Source: an uncultured Prevotellaceae bacterium (GTDB lineage: Bacteria > Bacteroidota > Bacteroidia > Bacteroidales > Bacteroidaceae). From it: 64,000 nucleotides of DNA. The stretch lies in contig CACWWZ010000018.1 of the NCBI GenBank assembly GCA_902764705.1, positions 1-64,000 on the forward strand. The letters are read 5' to 3'. Below the pieces are notes generated by a model. It ran no database searches and had not been told where the DNA came from. It was given only the letters and a program-made list of their open reading frames with translations. Positions 1 to 7,848 of this stretch are shown one piece after another. A program made the position numbers and the translations under genes. Position 1 is the stretch's first letter; every line of letters starts with the position of its first letter.

Positions 1-23
1 TTGGATAGATTCTTTTTTGCCAT
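1..23 (-). CDS. Start of a second ExbD-like gene (partial)
   Basis: Only the first codons are present: an ATG at 23-21 followed by codons for AKKNLS, running off the left edge. It lies 7 nt after the stop codon of the complete ExbD gene on the same strand, and its MAKK start resembles the neighbouring ExbD start (MAKIKIQ). Bacteroidetes TonB-energising operons commonly carry exbB followed by two exbD genes. The identity is therefore an inference from position; the sequence shown could not prove it. Confidence 0.5.
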
Positions 24-30
24 AATACTA

Positions 31-648
31 CTAGTCGTTTAAACGTTTAACATCGAGATTCGTAATCAGCTGGAAACGGTTCTCGTTCATGTCCTGAAGC
101 TCTGACATCAACTTCTTAATAGATGCATAAGGAGTCTTTGAGTCGCACTTGATGGCGAGCTTGATGTCAGGATTAGCATTGCGGGCCTCGGTGACCCACT
201 TCTGGAACTCACTCTTGCCTCCGTCGACACTATCGAGCGGAAGACCGAGCTTCTGGATTGCCTCTGCCATCTTCTCCTGGTCGAGGCTGAGGTATGCTGC
301 AAGCTGCGACATGGGGGCTCCGACCATAGCATCCTCGCGGAAGTGCTTGATCTGGTTGGCGTTCAGCGAGATGTTGTACTTCTCGAGCATTGCGTCCAAC
401 ATAGCCTGCATGTTGTTCTTGTTTTCGGTACCACAGAAGACCTTGCCCTCTGGTGTCACCAGAATGTTGAGCACGTCTTGCTCTGGTATCTTGACCTCTG
501 ACACCGAGTTAGGCGTGTTGACCTGTACTGGTTCCGGCGTCAAGAATGTTGATGTCAACATGAAGAAGCACAGAAGCAGCGTCATCACGTCTGACATGGG
601 CGTCATGTCAATCCAGATGTCTTTTTTCTGTATCTTAATTTTAGCCAT
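31..648 (-). CDS. exbD: ExbD/TolR family biopolymer transport protein
   Basis: Inner-membrane partner of ExbB that uses the proton motive force to energise TonB-dependent outer-membrane receptors. The 205-residue protein has a short basic cytoplasmic start (MAKIKIQKKDIWIDMTP), then one transmembrane helix (about residues 15-37) containing the family's conserved Asp in the segment PMSDVMTLLLCFFML, then a periplasmic domain of about 165 residues. The periplasmic part is longer than in E. coli ExbD (about 141 residues total), as is common in Bacteroidetes. It follows exbB by about 38 nt on the same strand and is followed by a probable second exbD, so the three genes form one operon. Confidence 0.85.
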   Translation of the reverse strand: MAKIKIQKKDIWIDMTPMSDVMTLLLCFFMLTSTFLTPEPVQVNTPNSVSEVKIPEQDVLNILVTPEGKVFCGTENKNNMQAMLDAMLEKYNISLNANQIKHFREDAMVGAPMSQLAAYLSLDQEKMAEAIQKLGLPLDSVDGGKSEFQKWVTEARNANPDIKLAIKCDSKTPYASIKKLMSELQDMNENRFQLITNLDVKRLND

Positions 649-686
649 ACTAAAACCGATTTAGAGAGTTTTAAATGGTTATAAAA

Positions 687-1410
687 TTAAGCCTCGTTGT
701 GGGTTGAATCGTAAGTTGCAGCGATGGTGAAACCAATCTCATCGAGAGCGTAAGTCAGCTTATCGATCTTGTTTGAGAAGAAGTTGTAAACAACGGTAGC
801 AACCCAAGAGGTCAAAATACCAGACGAACAGAGCGGTCAGAGTACCCAGAGATACGATGGTAGCAACCATCGGCATGTTCATCTGGAGAGTAGGCATCTC
901 GAGCTGAGTAGCCTCCTCGTGAGCCTGCTGGATCTTAGCAATCTTAGCAGCCTTCTTCAGCGTAGAGTCGGTCTCAACAGTCTGGTACATCTTGATAGAA
1001 GCCTTCACGACGTTAGCTACAGAACCCTGCATCTTGTCGCAGAGAGCGTCAGCCTCAGCAAACTTCTGCTCCTTGATGAGAGCCTTTACCTGAGCGGTGA
1101 ACTTAGCGAGGTTAATCTTACCAGAAGCGCTCTTGATAGCGAAGAAACGCTCGATACCCAGACAGATCACGGTGAACAGCAGGGTAAGGATCAGACCTAC
1201 TACGAAACCTCCCTTATACACAGTACCCAGCAGGTTTGCGGGATGACCAGTGCGGTCGCCACCAACGAAGTTGTCGGGGTTACCCATTACGAAATACCAT
1301 ACAGAATAACCTGCGATAGCGCAAATCACGAGGATAATCCATGCAGCTTTTACACCCTGAAAGCCCGAATTCTTTTTGGCTGGGGCTGCAGCCTTTGTTG
1401 TTGTTGCCAT
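687..1410 (-). pseudogene. exbB: ExbB/TolQ/MotA proton channel gene, interrupted by an internal deletion
   Basis: The gene starts at 1410 (MATTTKAAAPAKK) and reads as an ExbB protein with an N-terminal membrane helix, a second helix (VVGLILTLLFTVICLGIERF) and the cytoplasmic domain up to NMPMVATIVSLGTLTALF. There, near 820-825, the reading frame breaks. The other frame continues as GILTSWVATVVYNFFSNK and ends with DSTHNEA and a stop at 687-689. Between TALF and GILTSW the family's most conserved stretch (the third-helix region with the GT..GM motif through ALxNTA) is missing, roughly 40-45 codons, and the deletion also shifts the frame. Read literally, the product is 216 residues with a wrong C-terminus. 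Because exbB is normally important, assembly error or a recent mutation are both possible. A -7 element (CAAAGATA on this strand's complement, 1475-1482) precedes it. Confidence 0.8.
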
Positions 1411-1474
1411 AAATGTAATTTTTTAATTTTTTAGTTATTAAATAAATGATTTGAATTTTTTCGCTTACGTTCCG

Positions 1475-1482
1475 CAAAGATA
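1475..1482 (-). promoter_or_regulatory. -7 element of the exbB-exbD operon
   Basis: CAAAGATA on the plus strand is TATCTTTG on the coding strand, matching the Bacteroidetes TAnnTTTG -7 consensus. It lies 65 nt upstream of the exbB start codon. No clear -33 TTTG was found at the usual spacing. Confidence 0.55.
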
Positions 1483-1541
1483 GCAAATTCAAGTGGACTA
1501 AAAGCCTAATTAAGAACTTTTAACTTGATATTTCTCAATTT

Positions 1542-2738
1542 TTACGCCAAAACGGCCAAAACGTCCTTAATACGACGCATTGCTTCGACGATATTCTCGT
1601 CGCTAGTGGCATAACTCATACGGAAACATTCGGGGTCACCGAAAGCATCACCGCCCACTGTTGCCACGTGTCCTTTTTCGAGCAGATACATGGCCAGGTC
1701 GGTAGAATTTGCAATGGTTTGTCCATCGGGCGTCTTCTTGCCGTAGAACGACGAGCACTTGGGGAACAGGTAGAATGCGCCCTCGGGGACGTTGACCTCG
1801 AGTCCTGGAATGTCCTTGGCCAGACGGACGATAAGGTCGCGACGGCGCTCAAAGGCCTTGCGCATCTCCTCGACACAATCCTGCGAGGCGGTATAGGCAT
1901 ACTCTGCAGCCTTCTGACTGACTGAGCACGGTCCGCTGGTATACTGTCCCTGAAGCTTGTTGCAGCCTTTGACAATCCACTCCGGAGCAGCAATATATCC
2001 GATGCGCCAGCCGGTCATAGCATAGGCCTTCGACACACCGTTGACAATGATTGAACGCTCCTTCATGCCCGGGAACTGGGCTATCGACTGGTGTTTGCCA
2101 ATATAGTTAATATGCTCGTAGATTTCGTCTGCGAGGACAAAGAGGTCGTCGTGGGCCAGAATGACCTTCGCGAGGCCTTCGAGTTCTTCTATCGAATAGA
2201 CACTGCCCGTAGGATTGCTGGGCGAACAGAGTATCAGCAGGCGCGTCTTCGGGGTGATGGCGGCCTCCAACTGGGCTGGCGTCATCTTGAAGTTCTGTTC
2301 GAAACCTGCCTCGACAATCACAGGATTACCGCCAGCCAGCAATACCATCTGGGGGTAGCTGACCCAATAGGGAGCGGGAATAATCACCTCATCGCCAGGA
2401 TTCACCATTGCCATCACGGTGTTGCAGACACTCTGCTTGGCACCATTCGACACGAGAATCTCAGCCGGCGTATAGTGCAACTGGTTTTCACGTTCCAACT
2501 TGCGGGCGATGGCCTGACGCAAGTCGGGATAGCCAGGAACGGGAGAATAACGCGAATAATTCTCGTCGATAGCCAGCTTGGCAGCCTGTTTAATGTGGTC
2601 AGGGGTGTTGAAGTCTGGCTCACCGACACTCATGTTGATAACATCAATGCCCTGAGCCTTCATTTCAGAACTCTTCTGCGACATGGCCAGCGTTGCCGAC
2701 GGGGCCAGTCTCTGCAAACGGTCAGATAATTGTGCCAT
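1542..2738 (-). CDS. Aspartate aminotransferase-type class I/II PLP enzyme
   Basis: Cytosolic fold-type I PLP aminotransferase of 398 residues, the usual length for prokaryotic (subgroup Ib) aspartate aminotransferases. Visible family marks are SVGEPDF near residue 37, SNGAKQ near 97, the CSPSNPTG motif at 171-178, the Asp/Tyr pair in ADEIYEH near 203-207, and the PLP-binding lysine K237 in VSKAYAMTGWRIGY, with the substrate carboxylate-binding Arg expected in the C-terminal domain (FRMSYA). The expected reaction is interconversion of aspartate and 2-oxoglutarate with oxaloacetate and glutamate. A broader substrate range, including aromatic amino acids or prephenate, is possible in this subgroup. 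The gene is downstream of ribBA on the same strand but has its own candidate -7 box (CAAAAGTA, 2767-2774). Confidence 0.88.
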   Translation of the reverse strand: MAQLSDRLQRLAPSATLAMSQKSSEMKAQGIDVINMSVGEPDFNTPDHIKQAAKLAIDENYSRYSPVPGYPDLRQAIARKLERENQLHYTPAEILVSNGAKQSVCNTVMAMVNPGDEVIIPAPYWVSYPQMVLLAGGNPVIVEAGFEQNFKMTPAQLEAAITPKTRLLILCSPSNPTGSVYSIEELEGLAKVILAHDDLFVLADEIYEHINYIGKHQSIAQFPGMKERSIIVNGVSKAYAMTGWRIGYIAAPEWIVKGCNKLQGQYTSGPCSVSQKAAEYAYTASQDCVEEMRKAFERRRDLIVRLAKDIPGLEVNVPEGAFYLFPKCSSFYGKKTPDGQTIANSTDLAMYLLEKGHVATVGGDAFGDPECFRMSYATSDENIVEAMRRIKDVLAVLA

Positions 2739-2843
2739 AATGATGCTTTATGTATAAATTTGGCTGCAAAAGTAAGCAAATTATTCCTTAAAAAAGAATA
2801 TTTACGTCACTTTTTAATTTCTTTTTGCAGCGGAAGCAAATTC

Positions 2844-2871
2844 TTCACTCTTCATTTTTCACTCTTCACTT
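2844..2871. repeat. Degenerate period-7 tandem array over the ribBA stop codon
   Basis: Four 7-nt units (TTCACTC, TTCATTT, TTCACTC, TTCACTT). The ribBA stop codon (2866-2868) lies inside the last unit. Confidence 0.75.
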
Positions 2872-4077
2872 CAGGTGCAGGGTGTGTCCCATGCGGTCCT
2901 TTTTGGTCTTCAGATAGCGCAGATTATACTCGTTGGGAGTGGTTTCGACGGGCACATTCTCGACAATTTCCAGTCCGTAGGCCTCCAGACCCACACGCTT
3001 GACGGGATTGTTCGACATGAGACGCATTTTCTGGACACCCAGCATACGGAGAATCTGCGCACCACAGCCGTAGTCACGCTCGTCGGCCTTAAAGCCCAGG
3101 CAAAGGTTGGCGTCGACGGTGTCATAGCCTTCTTCCTGCAACTTGTAGGCAGCCAGCTTGTTCATCAGACCGATGCCCCTACCCTCTTGCTGCATATAGA
3201 CGATAACACCCTTTCCCTCCTGTTCAATCATCTGCATGGCACGATGGAGCTGTTCACCACAGTCGCAGCGCTTAGAACCCAGAATATCGCCCGTAGCACA
3301 CGACGAATGGACACGCACCAGAATGGGCTCGTCGGCCTTCCACTCGCCCTTGATGAGGGCGAAGTGTTCCTGACCATTGCTCTTCTGACGGAAAGGAATC
3401 ATGCGGAAATGGCCGTACTCGGTTGGCATATCGACCTCGACGCCCTCCTCGACGATGCTCTCCTTCTTCAGACGGTAGGCTATCATGTCCTTGATGGTAA
3501 TAATCTTCAGCTGGTGTTTCTGGGCAAACTCCATCAGCTGGGGCAGACGGGCCATCGTACCGTCCTCGTTCATGATCTCGATAAGTGCACCGGCAGGATA
3601 CATTCCCGTCAGCTTGCACAGGTCGATAGCGGCCTCGGTATGACCCGAACGGCGCAACACGCCATTATCCTGAGCATACAGCGGATTGATATGGCCCGGA
3701 CGCCCGAAGGTCTTGGCAGTAGACTCCGGATCGGCCAGTGCACGGATGGTAGCAGCACGGTCGTGGGCAGAAACACCCGTCGAACATCCATCAATCTTGT
3801 CGACCGTAACGGTAAACGGCGTACCCAGCAGAGAGGTATTGTCCTGCACCTGATGGGCCAGTTCCAATTCGGCAGCACGACTGATGGTGACGGGCGCACA
3901 AAGCACGCCACGGGCATTCTTCAGCATGAAGTTCACCATCTCGGGGGTAATCTTCTCAGCGGCACAAATCAGGTCACCTTCGTTCTCGCGGTCTTCGTCG
4001 TCAACCACAATGACGAACTTGCCCTCACGAAAATCATCGAGTGCTTCCTCGATAGTATTGAGTTTCAGTTGTTCCAT
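2866..4077 (-). CDS. ribBA: Bifunctional riboflavin biosynthesis enzyme RibBA
   Basis: Fusion of 3,4-dihydroxy-2-butanone 4-phosphate synthase (RibB, residues about 1-205) and GTP cyclohydrolase II (RibA, about 206-403), giving both precursors of riboflavin from ribulose 5-phosphate and GTP. RibB marks are the acidic loop [13 protein letters not shown] near residue 24 and the HTEAAIDL segment. RibA marks are the zinc site in [17 protein letters not shown], the loop QQEGRGIGL, and the C-terminal ILRMLGV segment. The 403-residue length is typical. It lies 34 nt downstream of the LptF/G-type gene on the same strand, so the two are probably cotranscribed. No FMN riboswitch was seen upstream. Confidence 0.95.
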   Translation of the reverse strand: MEQLKLNTIEEALDDFREGKFVIVVDDEDRENEGDLICAAEKITPEMVNFMLKNARGVLCAPVTISRAAELELAHQVQDNTSLLGTPFTVTVDKIDGCSTGVSAHDRAATIRALADPESTAKTFGRPGHINPLYAQDNGVLRRSGHTEAAIDLCKLTGMYPAGALIEIMNEDGTMARLPQLMEFAQKHQLKIITIKDMIAYRLKKESIVEEGVEVDMPTEYGHFRMIPFRQKSNGQEHFALIKGEWKADEPILVRVHSSCATGDILGSKRCDCGEQLHRAMQMIEQEGKGVIVYMQQEGRGIGLMNKLAAYKLQEEGYDTVDANLCLGFKADERDYGCGAQILRMLGVQKMRLMSNNPVKRVGLEAYGLEIVENVPVETTPNEYNLRYLKTKKDRMGHTLHLK

Positions 4078-4111
4078 AGTTCTCTATACCTTATTATATA
4101 TATTAGTAGTT

Positions 4112-6052
4112 TCAGTTGTCAATCACAGTAACGCTTCCTTCTGTCTGCAAATCGCCCAGTTCGACGACACGGGGAATGAGTTTTTTGTTGACACGGATAA
4201 TGTGTTGCAAGTCTCTATAGAGTCGTACACGGAAACGAATCATACGAATGTAGAAGAAGAGGCCCGTAGGCAGGAATATGCCCGTAATAATGTTCAGCCA
4301 CTTGCGTCTGAAAGGACGGGTATGGGCATGAGTAGCTACGATGGGGAACTGGTTCAGCTTCATCAGCACGTAAGGGTTCCTCGAGTACGAGAGGTCCTCG
4401 ATGGCCGACTCGAGAACCATATTGATGTGCTCGATCTCGTGGTCGTCGCCAGGACGGAAGAACACCTTGATGGGATTGGGCCAGCGAAGCAAGTGGTGAG
4501 CCTCGCCATAACGGGCAATCTCGAGACTGACATTCTTCAGCATCTCAGCATCAGTCAGGTACTTCGGTTCTTCGATGATAACCTCCTTACGCGTAATGTT
4601 ACGCTTCGAGCGCAGACCGAGCATACGACTGGCAATCTGCTTGTAGAGGTCGATATTGAACACCACCGAGTCGTTGTTGGCCTTATAGGTGAAGAAGACA
4701 GCTATCGGCGAGAGCACGGCCGTTCCCAGCAGCTTGCCAAACCATACGGTCCAGTTGTCGTCGCGGGCCATCTTCATGCCAGTATTGTCGAGAATGTAGA
4801 ATACGATGAACACCACAACACTGATGATGACAGGCACACCCAGTCCGCCCTTACGGATGATGGCGCCCAGCGGAGCTCCGATAAAGAAGAAGATAAGACA
4901 CGACAGTGACAGCGTCACCTTGTTGATGGCCTCCATCTGGTGGCTGCGCTCCTCGCGGTTCAAGTTTTCTGAATATTCCACCTTATATTCCATCTCGTTG
5001 ATGGCTTCCTGCGCACTGCTGCTCGCTATGCCAATCATCTCCTGTTTCTTCTCGCCAGAGAGACCTTTGTATATCGAGTCAATATCTATGGAAGTCTCAG
5101 CAACGACCTTGACAGCCCTCAGCGAATCTACCTTGCCCAAGGAAGCCCTGCGATACGGGCCCATACTGGACTCTTTAAAGAACCGGTGGCCCACCGAGTC
5201 GTTGAACTCACGGATAGAATCCAGGTCATGAAGAATCCTACTCATACTCTTGGCTCGGGCATCCATGGAAATCCAGCCTGCCTCAGCCATGTCAAAACCA
5301 CTGTCGAAATCGAGTACGATACGCTTGGTAGAGAATGTCTCCCTGCGATAAGGCACATTGGCCGCCACACCCATGCCCGACTGGCGCATATTCTCGAACC
5401 ACTCGCCGCTATACAACGTCAGGAGCATGTGTTTCTTCTCAGCCGTGGCCTGAATATGGCCCGAATCGGCCAAAATGACGGCAGCATCCTCATAACTGCC
5501 GTTCATACGGTAAATCATAATACCATAGAGCGTGCCCGTCTCCATATCTTTCTTCTGGACATAGAGATTCGAGCCCGGTATGCCGTCATAGAAGATTCCC
5601 TCGGGGATTTCCACCTCAGGATTCTTCTGTTTCATCGAAATCAGCAACTGACGGAACGAGACGAAAGCCTTGGGGCCGATGATTTCCTGGAAGAAGAACG
5701 ACATGATGGCAATGCCCGACACAATGACGATGAGCGAGCGGAAAGCCTGCATCAACGATATTCCTGCCGCCTTGATAGCGGTCAGCTCCGAGCTTTCGCC
5801 CAAATTACCAAAGGCTATCAATGAAGAAAGCAGAATGGCCAGCGGGAAGGCCTGAGGCATCAGCATCAAGCCCATGTACCAGAAGAATTGTGCCATCACC
5901 TCCAGCGAGAGTCCCTTTCCAATGAGCTCGTCGACATAACGCCACAAGAACTGCATCATCAGCACAAACTGGCAGATGAAGAACGTTGCGAAGAACAGCA
6001 GTCCGAACTGTTTGGCAATAAATATGTCTAATTTCTTGAAAGGCGACCTCAT
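4112..6052 (-). CDS. LptF/LptG-type permease (YjgP/YjgQ family)
   Basis: Inner-membrane permease of the lipopolysaccharide transport ABC system, which extracts LPS from the inner membrane. The 646-residue protein starts with [19 protein letters not shown], typical of the family, followed by two more N-terminal helices. A long periplasmic region follows (about residues 110-385, including a charged helical part with [14 protein letters not shown]), then three helices with the [14 protein letters not shown] signature near residue 395. Proteobacterial members are about 360 residues; the extra C-terminal cytoplasmic extension (about residues 480-646) is seen in Bacteroidetes members. One protein often serves both LptF and LptG roles in this phylum, so the exact paralogue is uncertain. 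The start codon lies only about 9 nt from its -7 box. Confidence 0.85.
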   Translation of the reverse strand: MRSPFKKLDIFIAKQFGLLFFATFFICQFVLMMQFLWRYVDELIGKGLSLEVMAQFFWYMGLMLMPQAFPLAILLSSLIAFGNLGESSELTAIKAAGISLMQAFRSLIVIVSGIAIMSFFFQEIIGPKAFVSFRQLLISMKQKNPEVEIPEGIFYDGIPGSNLYVQKKDMETGTLYGIMIYRMNGSYEDAAVILADSGHIQATAEKKHMLLTLYSGEWFENMRQSGMGVAANVPYRRETFSTKRIVLDFDSGFDMAEAGWISMDARAKSMSRILHDLDSIREFNDSVGHRFFKESSMGPYRRASLGKVDSLRAVKVVAETSIDIDSIYKGLSGEKKQEMIGIASSSAQEAINEMEYKVEYSENLNREERSHQMEAINKVTLSLSCLIFFFIGAPLGAIIRKGGLGVPVIISVVVFIVFYILDNTGMKMARDDNWTVWFGKLLGTAVLSPIAVFFTYKANNDSVVFNIDLYKQIASRMLGLRSKRNITRKEVIIEEPKYLTDAEMLKNVSLEIARYGEAHHLLRWPNPIKVFFRPGDDHEIEHINMVLESAIEDLSYSRNPYVLMKLNQFPIVATHAHTRPFRRKWLNIITGIFLPTGLFFYIRMIRFRVRLYRDLQHIIRVNKKLIPRVVELGDLQTEGSVTVIDN

Positions 6053-6060
6053 ACGGACGG

Positions 6061-6092
6061 CAAAGGTACAACAATTTTGCTAAACTGCCAAA
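6061..6092 (-). promoter_or_regulatory. Promoter of the LptF/G-ribBA operon, near-leaderless
   Basis: On the coding strand a TTTG (-33; CAAA at 6089-6092) is followed after exactly 20 nt by TACCTTTG (-7; CAAAGGTA at 6061-6068). Transcription should start about 7 nt further on, near 6054, almost at the start codon at 6052. Confidence 0.75.
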
Positions 6093-6127
6093 CCAATCGT
6101 CACATTAAACAATAAATTTTATTTTTA

Positions 6128-6159
6128 TTTGGTATTTCGTTCATTTTGAACTATCTTTG
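6128..6159 (+). promoter_or_regulatory. Promoter of the cation-efflux gene, near-leaderless
   Basis: TTTG (6128-6131) and TATCTTTG (6152-6159) are separated by 20 nt, the optimal Bacteroidetes spacing. The predicted transcription start near 6166 is only about 3 nt before the ATG at 6169, so the mRNA may be leaderless. This also argues against a TTG start at 6157, which lies inside the -7 box. Confidence 0.75.
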
Positions 6160-6168
6160 CAGGCGTTT

Positions 6169-7056
6169 ATGATGACACGAGAAAAGGAAATCTACAAGGT
6201 AACGCTGGTGGGCAGTGCGGGCAATGCGGCCCTGCTGACATTCAAGTTCATTGCGGGCGTGGTGGGAAACAGCTCGGCCATGATTGCCGATGCTGTACAC
6301 TCCCTGTCCGACTTTGTTACCGACATCGTGGTGCTGCTATTCGTAAGCATCAGTGCAAAGCCGCAGGACCAGTCGCACGACTATGGGCACGGCAAGTTCG
6401 AGACCATCGCCACATTCCTGATCGGATTGGCGCTGATTGGTGCTGCTGCGGGCATCATCGCATCGGGTAGCATGAAATTGGCAGCATGGTGGGGCGGTGA
6501 CGAACTGGAGGCTCCCGGATGGATTGCCCTATGGGCGGCCCTGTTGTCGATACTTATCAAGGAACTGCTTTATCAGTATACAGCTCGGAAAGGGCGCCTG
6601 CTCGACTCGCAAGTGATGATAGCCAATGCCTGGCATCATCGCAGTGACGCCCTATCGTCCATAGGTGCTGCTATCGGTATCGGAGGAGCCATCTGGCTGG
6701 GACAGCACTGGACGGTGCTCGACCCATTGGCCTCAATCATCGTGGGACTGATGCTGGTTAAGGTGGCTTACGAACTGCTGAAGACAAGTATCGGCGAACT
6801 CACAGAATGTTCACTGCCTGGTGAGATGGAACAGGAAATCGAAGAGATTATCCAGTCATTTGCCGATGTGCAGGAACCTCATAATCTGCGTACGCGTCGC
6901 ATCGGTAACAGGATAGCCATCGAGGTTCATATTCGGATGGACGGCAAACTGCCGTTACAGGAGGTTCACGAACGGGCAACAACCATCGAGCACAAGTTGA
7001 AAGAGCGTTTTGGGGAACGGACACACGTCACCCTGCACATGGAACCGATCAAGTAG
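6169..7056 (+). CDS. Cation diffusion facilitator (CDF) family metal efflux transporter
   Basis: Inner-membrane transporter that exports divalent metals (Zn, Fe, Mn or Co) in exchange for protons. The roughly 295-residue protein has six predicted helices. Metal-site motifs are visible as DAVHSLSDFVTD in helix 2 and HHRSDALSS in helix 5, with the DYGHGKFE motif of the family between helices 2 and 3. The C-terminal part (about 210-295) is the cytoplasmic ferredoxin-like dimerisation domain, including NRIAIEVHIRMDG. I chose the ATG at 6169; a second ATG follows immediately at 6172. Metal specificity cannot be read confidently. It is divergent from the LptF/G gene and convergent, 2 nt apart, with the START-like gene. 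Confidence 0.88.
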   Translation: MMTREKEIYKVTLVGSAGNAALLTFKFIAGVVGNSSAMIADAVHSLSDFVTDIVVLLFVSISAKPQDQSHDYGHGKFETIATFLIGLALIGAAAGIIASGSMKLAAWWGGDELEAPGWIALWAALLSILIKELLYQYTARKGRLLDSQVMIANAWHHRSDALSSIGAAIGIGGAIWLGQHWTVLDPLASIIVGLMLVKVAYELLKTSIGELTECSLPGEMEQEIEEIIQSFADVQEPHNLRTRRIGNRIAIEVHIRMDGKLPLQEVHERATTIEHKLKERFGERTHVTLHMEPIK

Positions 7057-7058
7057 AG

Positions 7059-7457
7059 TCACAACCCGCTGACCCGGTGAAGGCGCTCGAGATTGTCGTC
7101 CCAAATGCCCCTGAGGTCGGCTTCCTCTTCATCGTCGGCGGCATAGTCGGTGATAAGCAGGTTCAGTTCACCCGTCAGGTCGCTCTTTTCAATACGCATC
7201 TCCCAAACTGCATCAGGCGTATCAGCATGGTAATCCCACAACATACGGATGTGGTCGTACTTCTCGATTTCTATGATGCGTGACTGTTTGGTATCACGCT
7301 CCGTCCAGGGCTGACCCCAAGTGAAAGTCATTAAATCGTCTTCAGCGGTCACCTTGTCGGCCAGCCATTTCTCTAACCCGTGGGCGTTGCTGATGAAGTC
7401 CCAAACAATCTTCGGAGACTGTGTAGACAGAGGGTATTCAATCGTCAGTTTCTGCAT
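7059..7457 (-). CDS. START-like / SRPBCC-fold domain protein
   Basis: Small cytosolic protein of about 132 residues with the pattern of a SRPBCC (Bet v1/START-like) ligand-binding fold: IEYPLSTQSPKIVWDFISN, then GLEKWLADKVTAEDDLMTFTW and EMRIEKSDLTGELNLLITDY. Similar proteins are annotated in Bacteroidales as START-like domain proteins of unknown function. I chose the ATG at 7457 (MQKLTIEYP) because conservation is expected to begin there; in-frame ATGs at 7490 and 7526 add a weakly protein-like extension. Nothing in the neighbourhood assigns a ligand. Confidence 0.7.
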   Translation of the reverse strand: MQKLTIEYPLSTQSPKIVWDFISNAHGLEKWLADKVTAEDDLMTFTWGQPWTERDTKQSRIIEIEKYDHIRMLWDYHADTPDAVWEMRIEKSDLTGELNLLITDYAADDEEEADLRGIWDDNLERLHRVSGL

Positions 7458-7547
7458 AGTTAGTCGTATTATAGGTGTTTCAGTTTTCATTTTACTCTGC
7501 AAAAATACAAAAAAATATCTAACCAAGAAAGTTTTTTCGGAAAAAAT

Positions 7548-7578
7548 TTTGGTAATTCGAAAGATTTTCTTACCTTTG
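7548..7578 (+). promoter_or_regulatory. tRNA promoter
   Basis: TTTG (7548-7551), 19 nt spacer, TACCTTTG (7571-7578). Predicted start near 7585, about 25 nt before the mature tRNA. Confidence 0.75.
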
Positions 7579-7609
7579 CAGCCGATTTCAAGAGGATGAC
7601 CTCTGAAAT

Positions 7610-7683
7610 GGCGGGGTAGCTCAGCTGGTTAGAGCGTCGGATTCATAATCCGGAGGTCGAGGGTTCGGGTCCCCCTCCCGCTA
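7610..7683 (+). tRNA. tRNA with CAT anticodon (Met, possibly Ile2)
   Basis: The sequence folds as a 74-nt tRNA: 7-bp acceptor stem (GGCGGGG with TCCCGCT, G-U pairs at both ends), D arm beginning TAGCTCAGCTGGTTAGAGC, anticodon stem-loop TCGGA-TTCATAA-TCCGG with anticodon CAT, variable loop AGGTC, T arm with loop TTCGGGT (its stem has one A-C mismatch), discriminator A. CCA is not encoded, as usual in Bacteroidetes. CAT can be elongator Met, initiator Met or lysidine-modified Ile; the 1-72 position is a G-U pair rather than the initiator-type mismatch, so elongator Met or Ile2 is preferred. Confidence 0.92.
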
Positions 7684-7686
7684 CTG

Positions 7687-7723
7687 AAAAAGGAAGTTTC
7701 CAAACGGGAGACTTCCTTTTTTG
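7687..7723 (+). terminator. Intrinsic terminator after the tRNA
   Basis: Hairpin AAAAGGAAGTTTCC / GGAGACTTCCTTTTTT with loop AAACG, ending in a T run. Confidence 0.85.
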
Positions 7724-7807
7724 TTTCTCTTTCTTTATTCTCTCCAACATGTTACATATTTTATAGTTTTTGTTACAAATAGCAAGGTATCATACATAAT
7801 AAATATG

Positions 7808-7815
7808 TACCTTTG
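7808..7815 (+). promoter_or_regulatory. -7 element of the GH51 gene
   Basis: TACCTTTG, 33 nt before the start codon. No good -33 TTTG is visible, so activator-dependent expression is possible. Confidence 0.6.
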
Positions 7816-7848
7816 CAGCAAAATATACTATAAAACTAACAAACAGAG

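Noticed and set aside
2866..4111. FMN riboswitch ahead of ribBA
   Set aside because: Only 34 nt separate the preceding gene from ribBA, too short for the aptamer; no matching motifs seen.
2875..4131. A 418-codon plus-strand open frame opposite ribBA, and similar long frames opposite other genes (e.g. 38246-39544, 48729-50018, 20495-21535)
   Set aside because: Their translations show no domains, signal peptides or family motifs, and the opposite strand encodes clear conserved proteins. They arise from the codon use of the real genes.
6157..6168. TTG start for the CDF gene giving an MQAFMM N-terminus
   Set aside because: The TTG is inside a near-perfect -7 promoter box, and two ATG codons follow at once.
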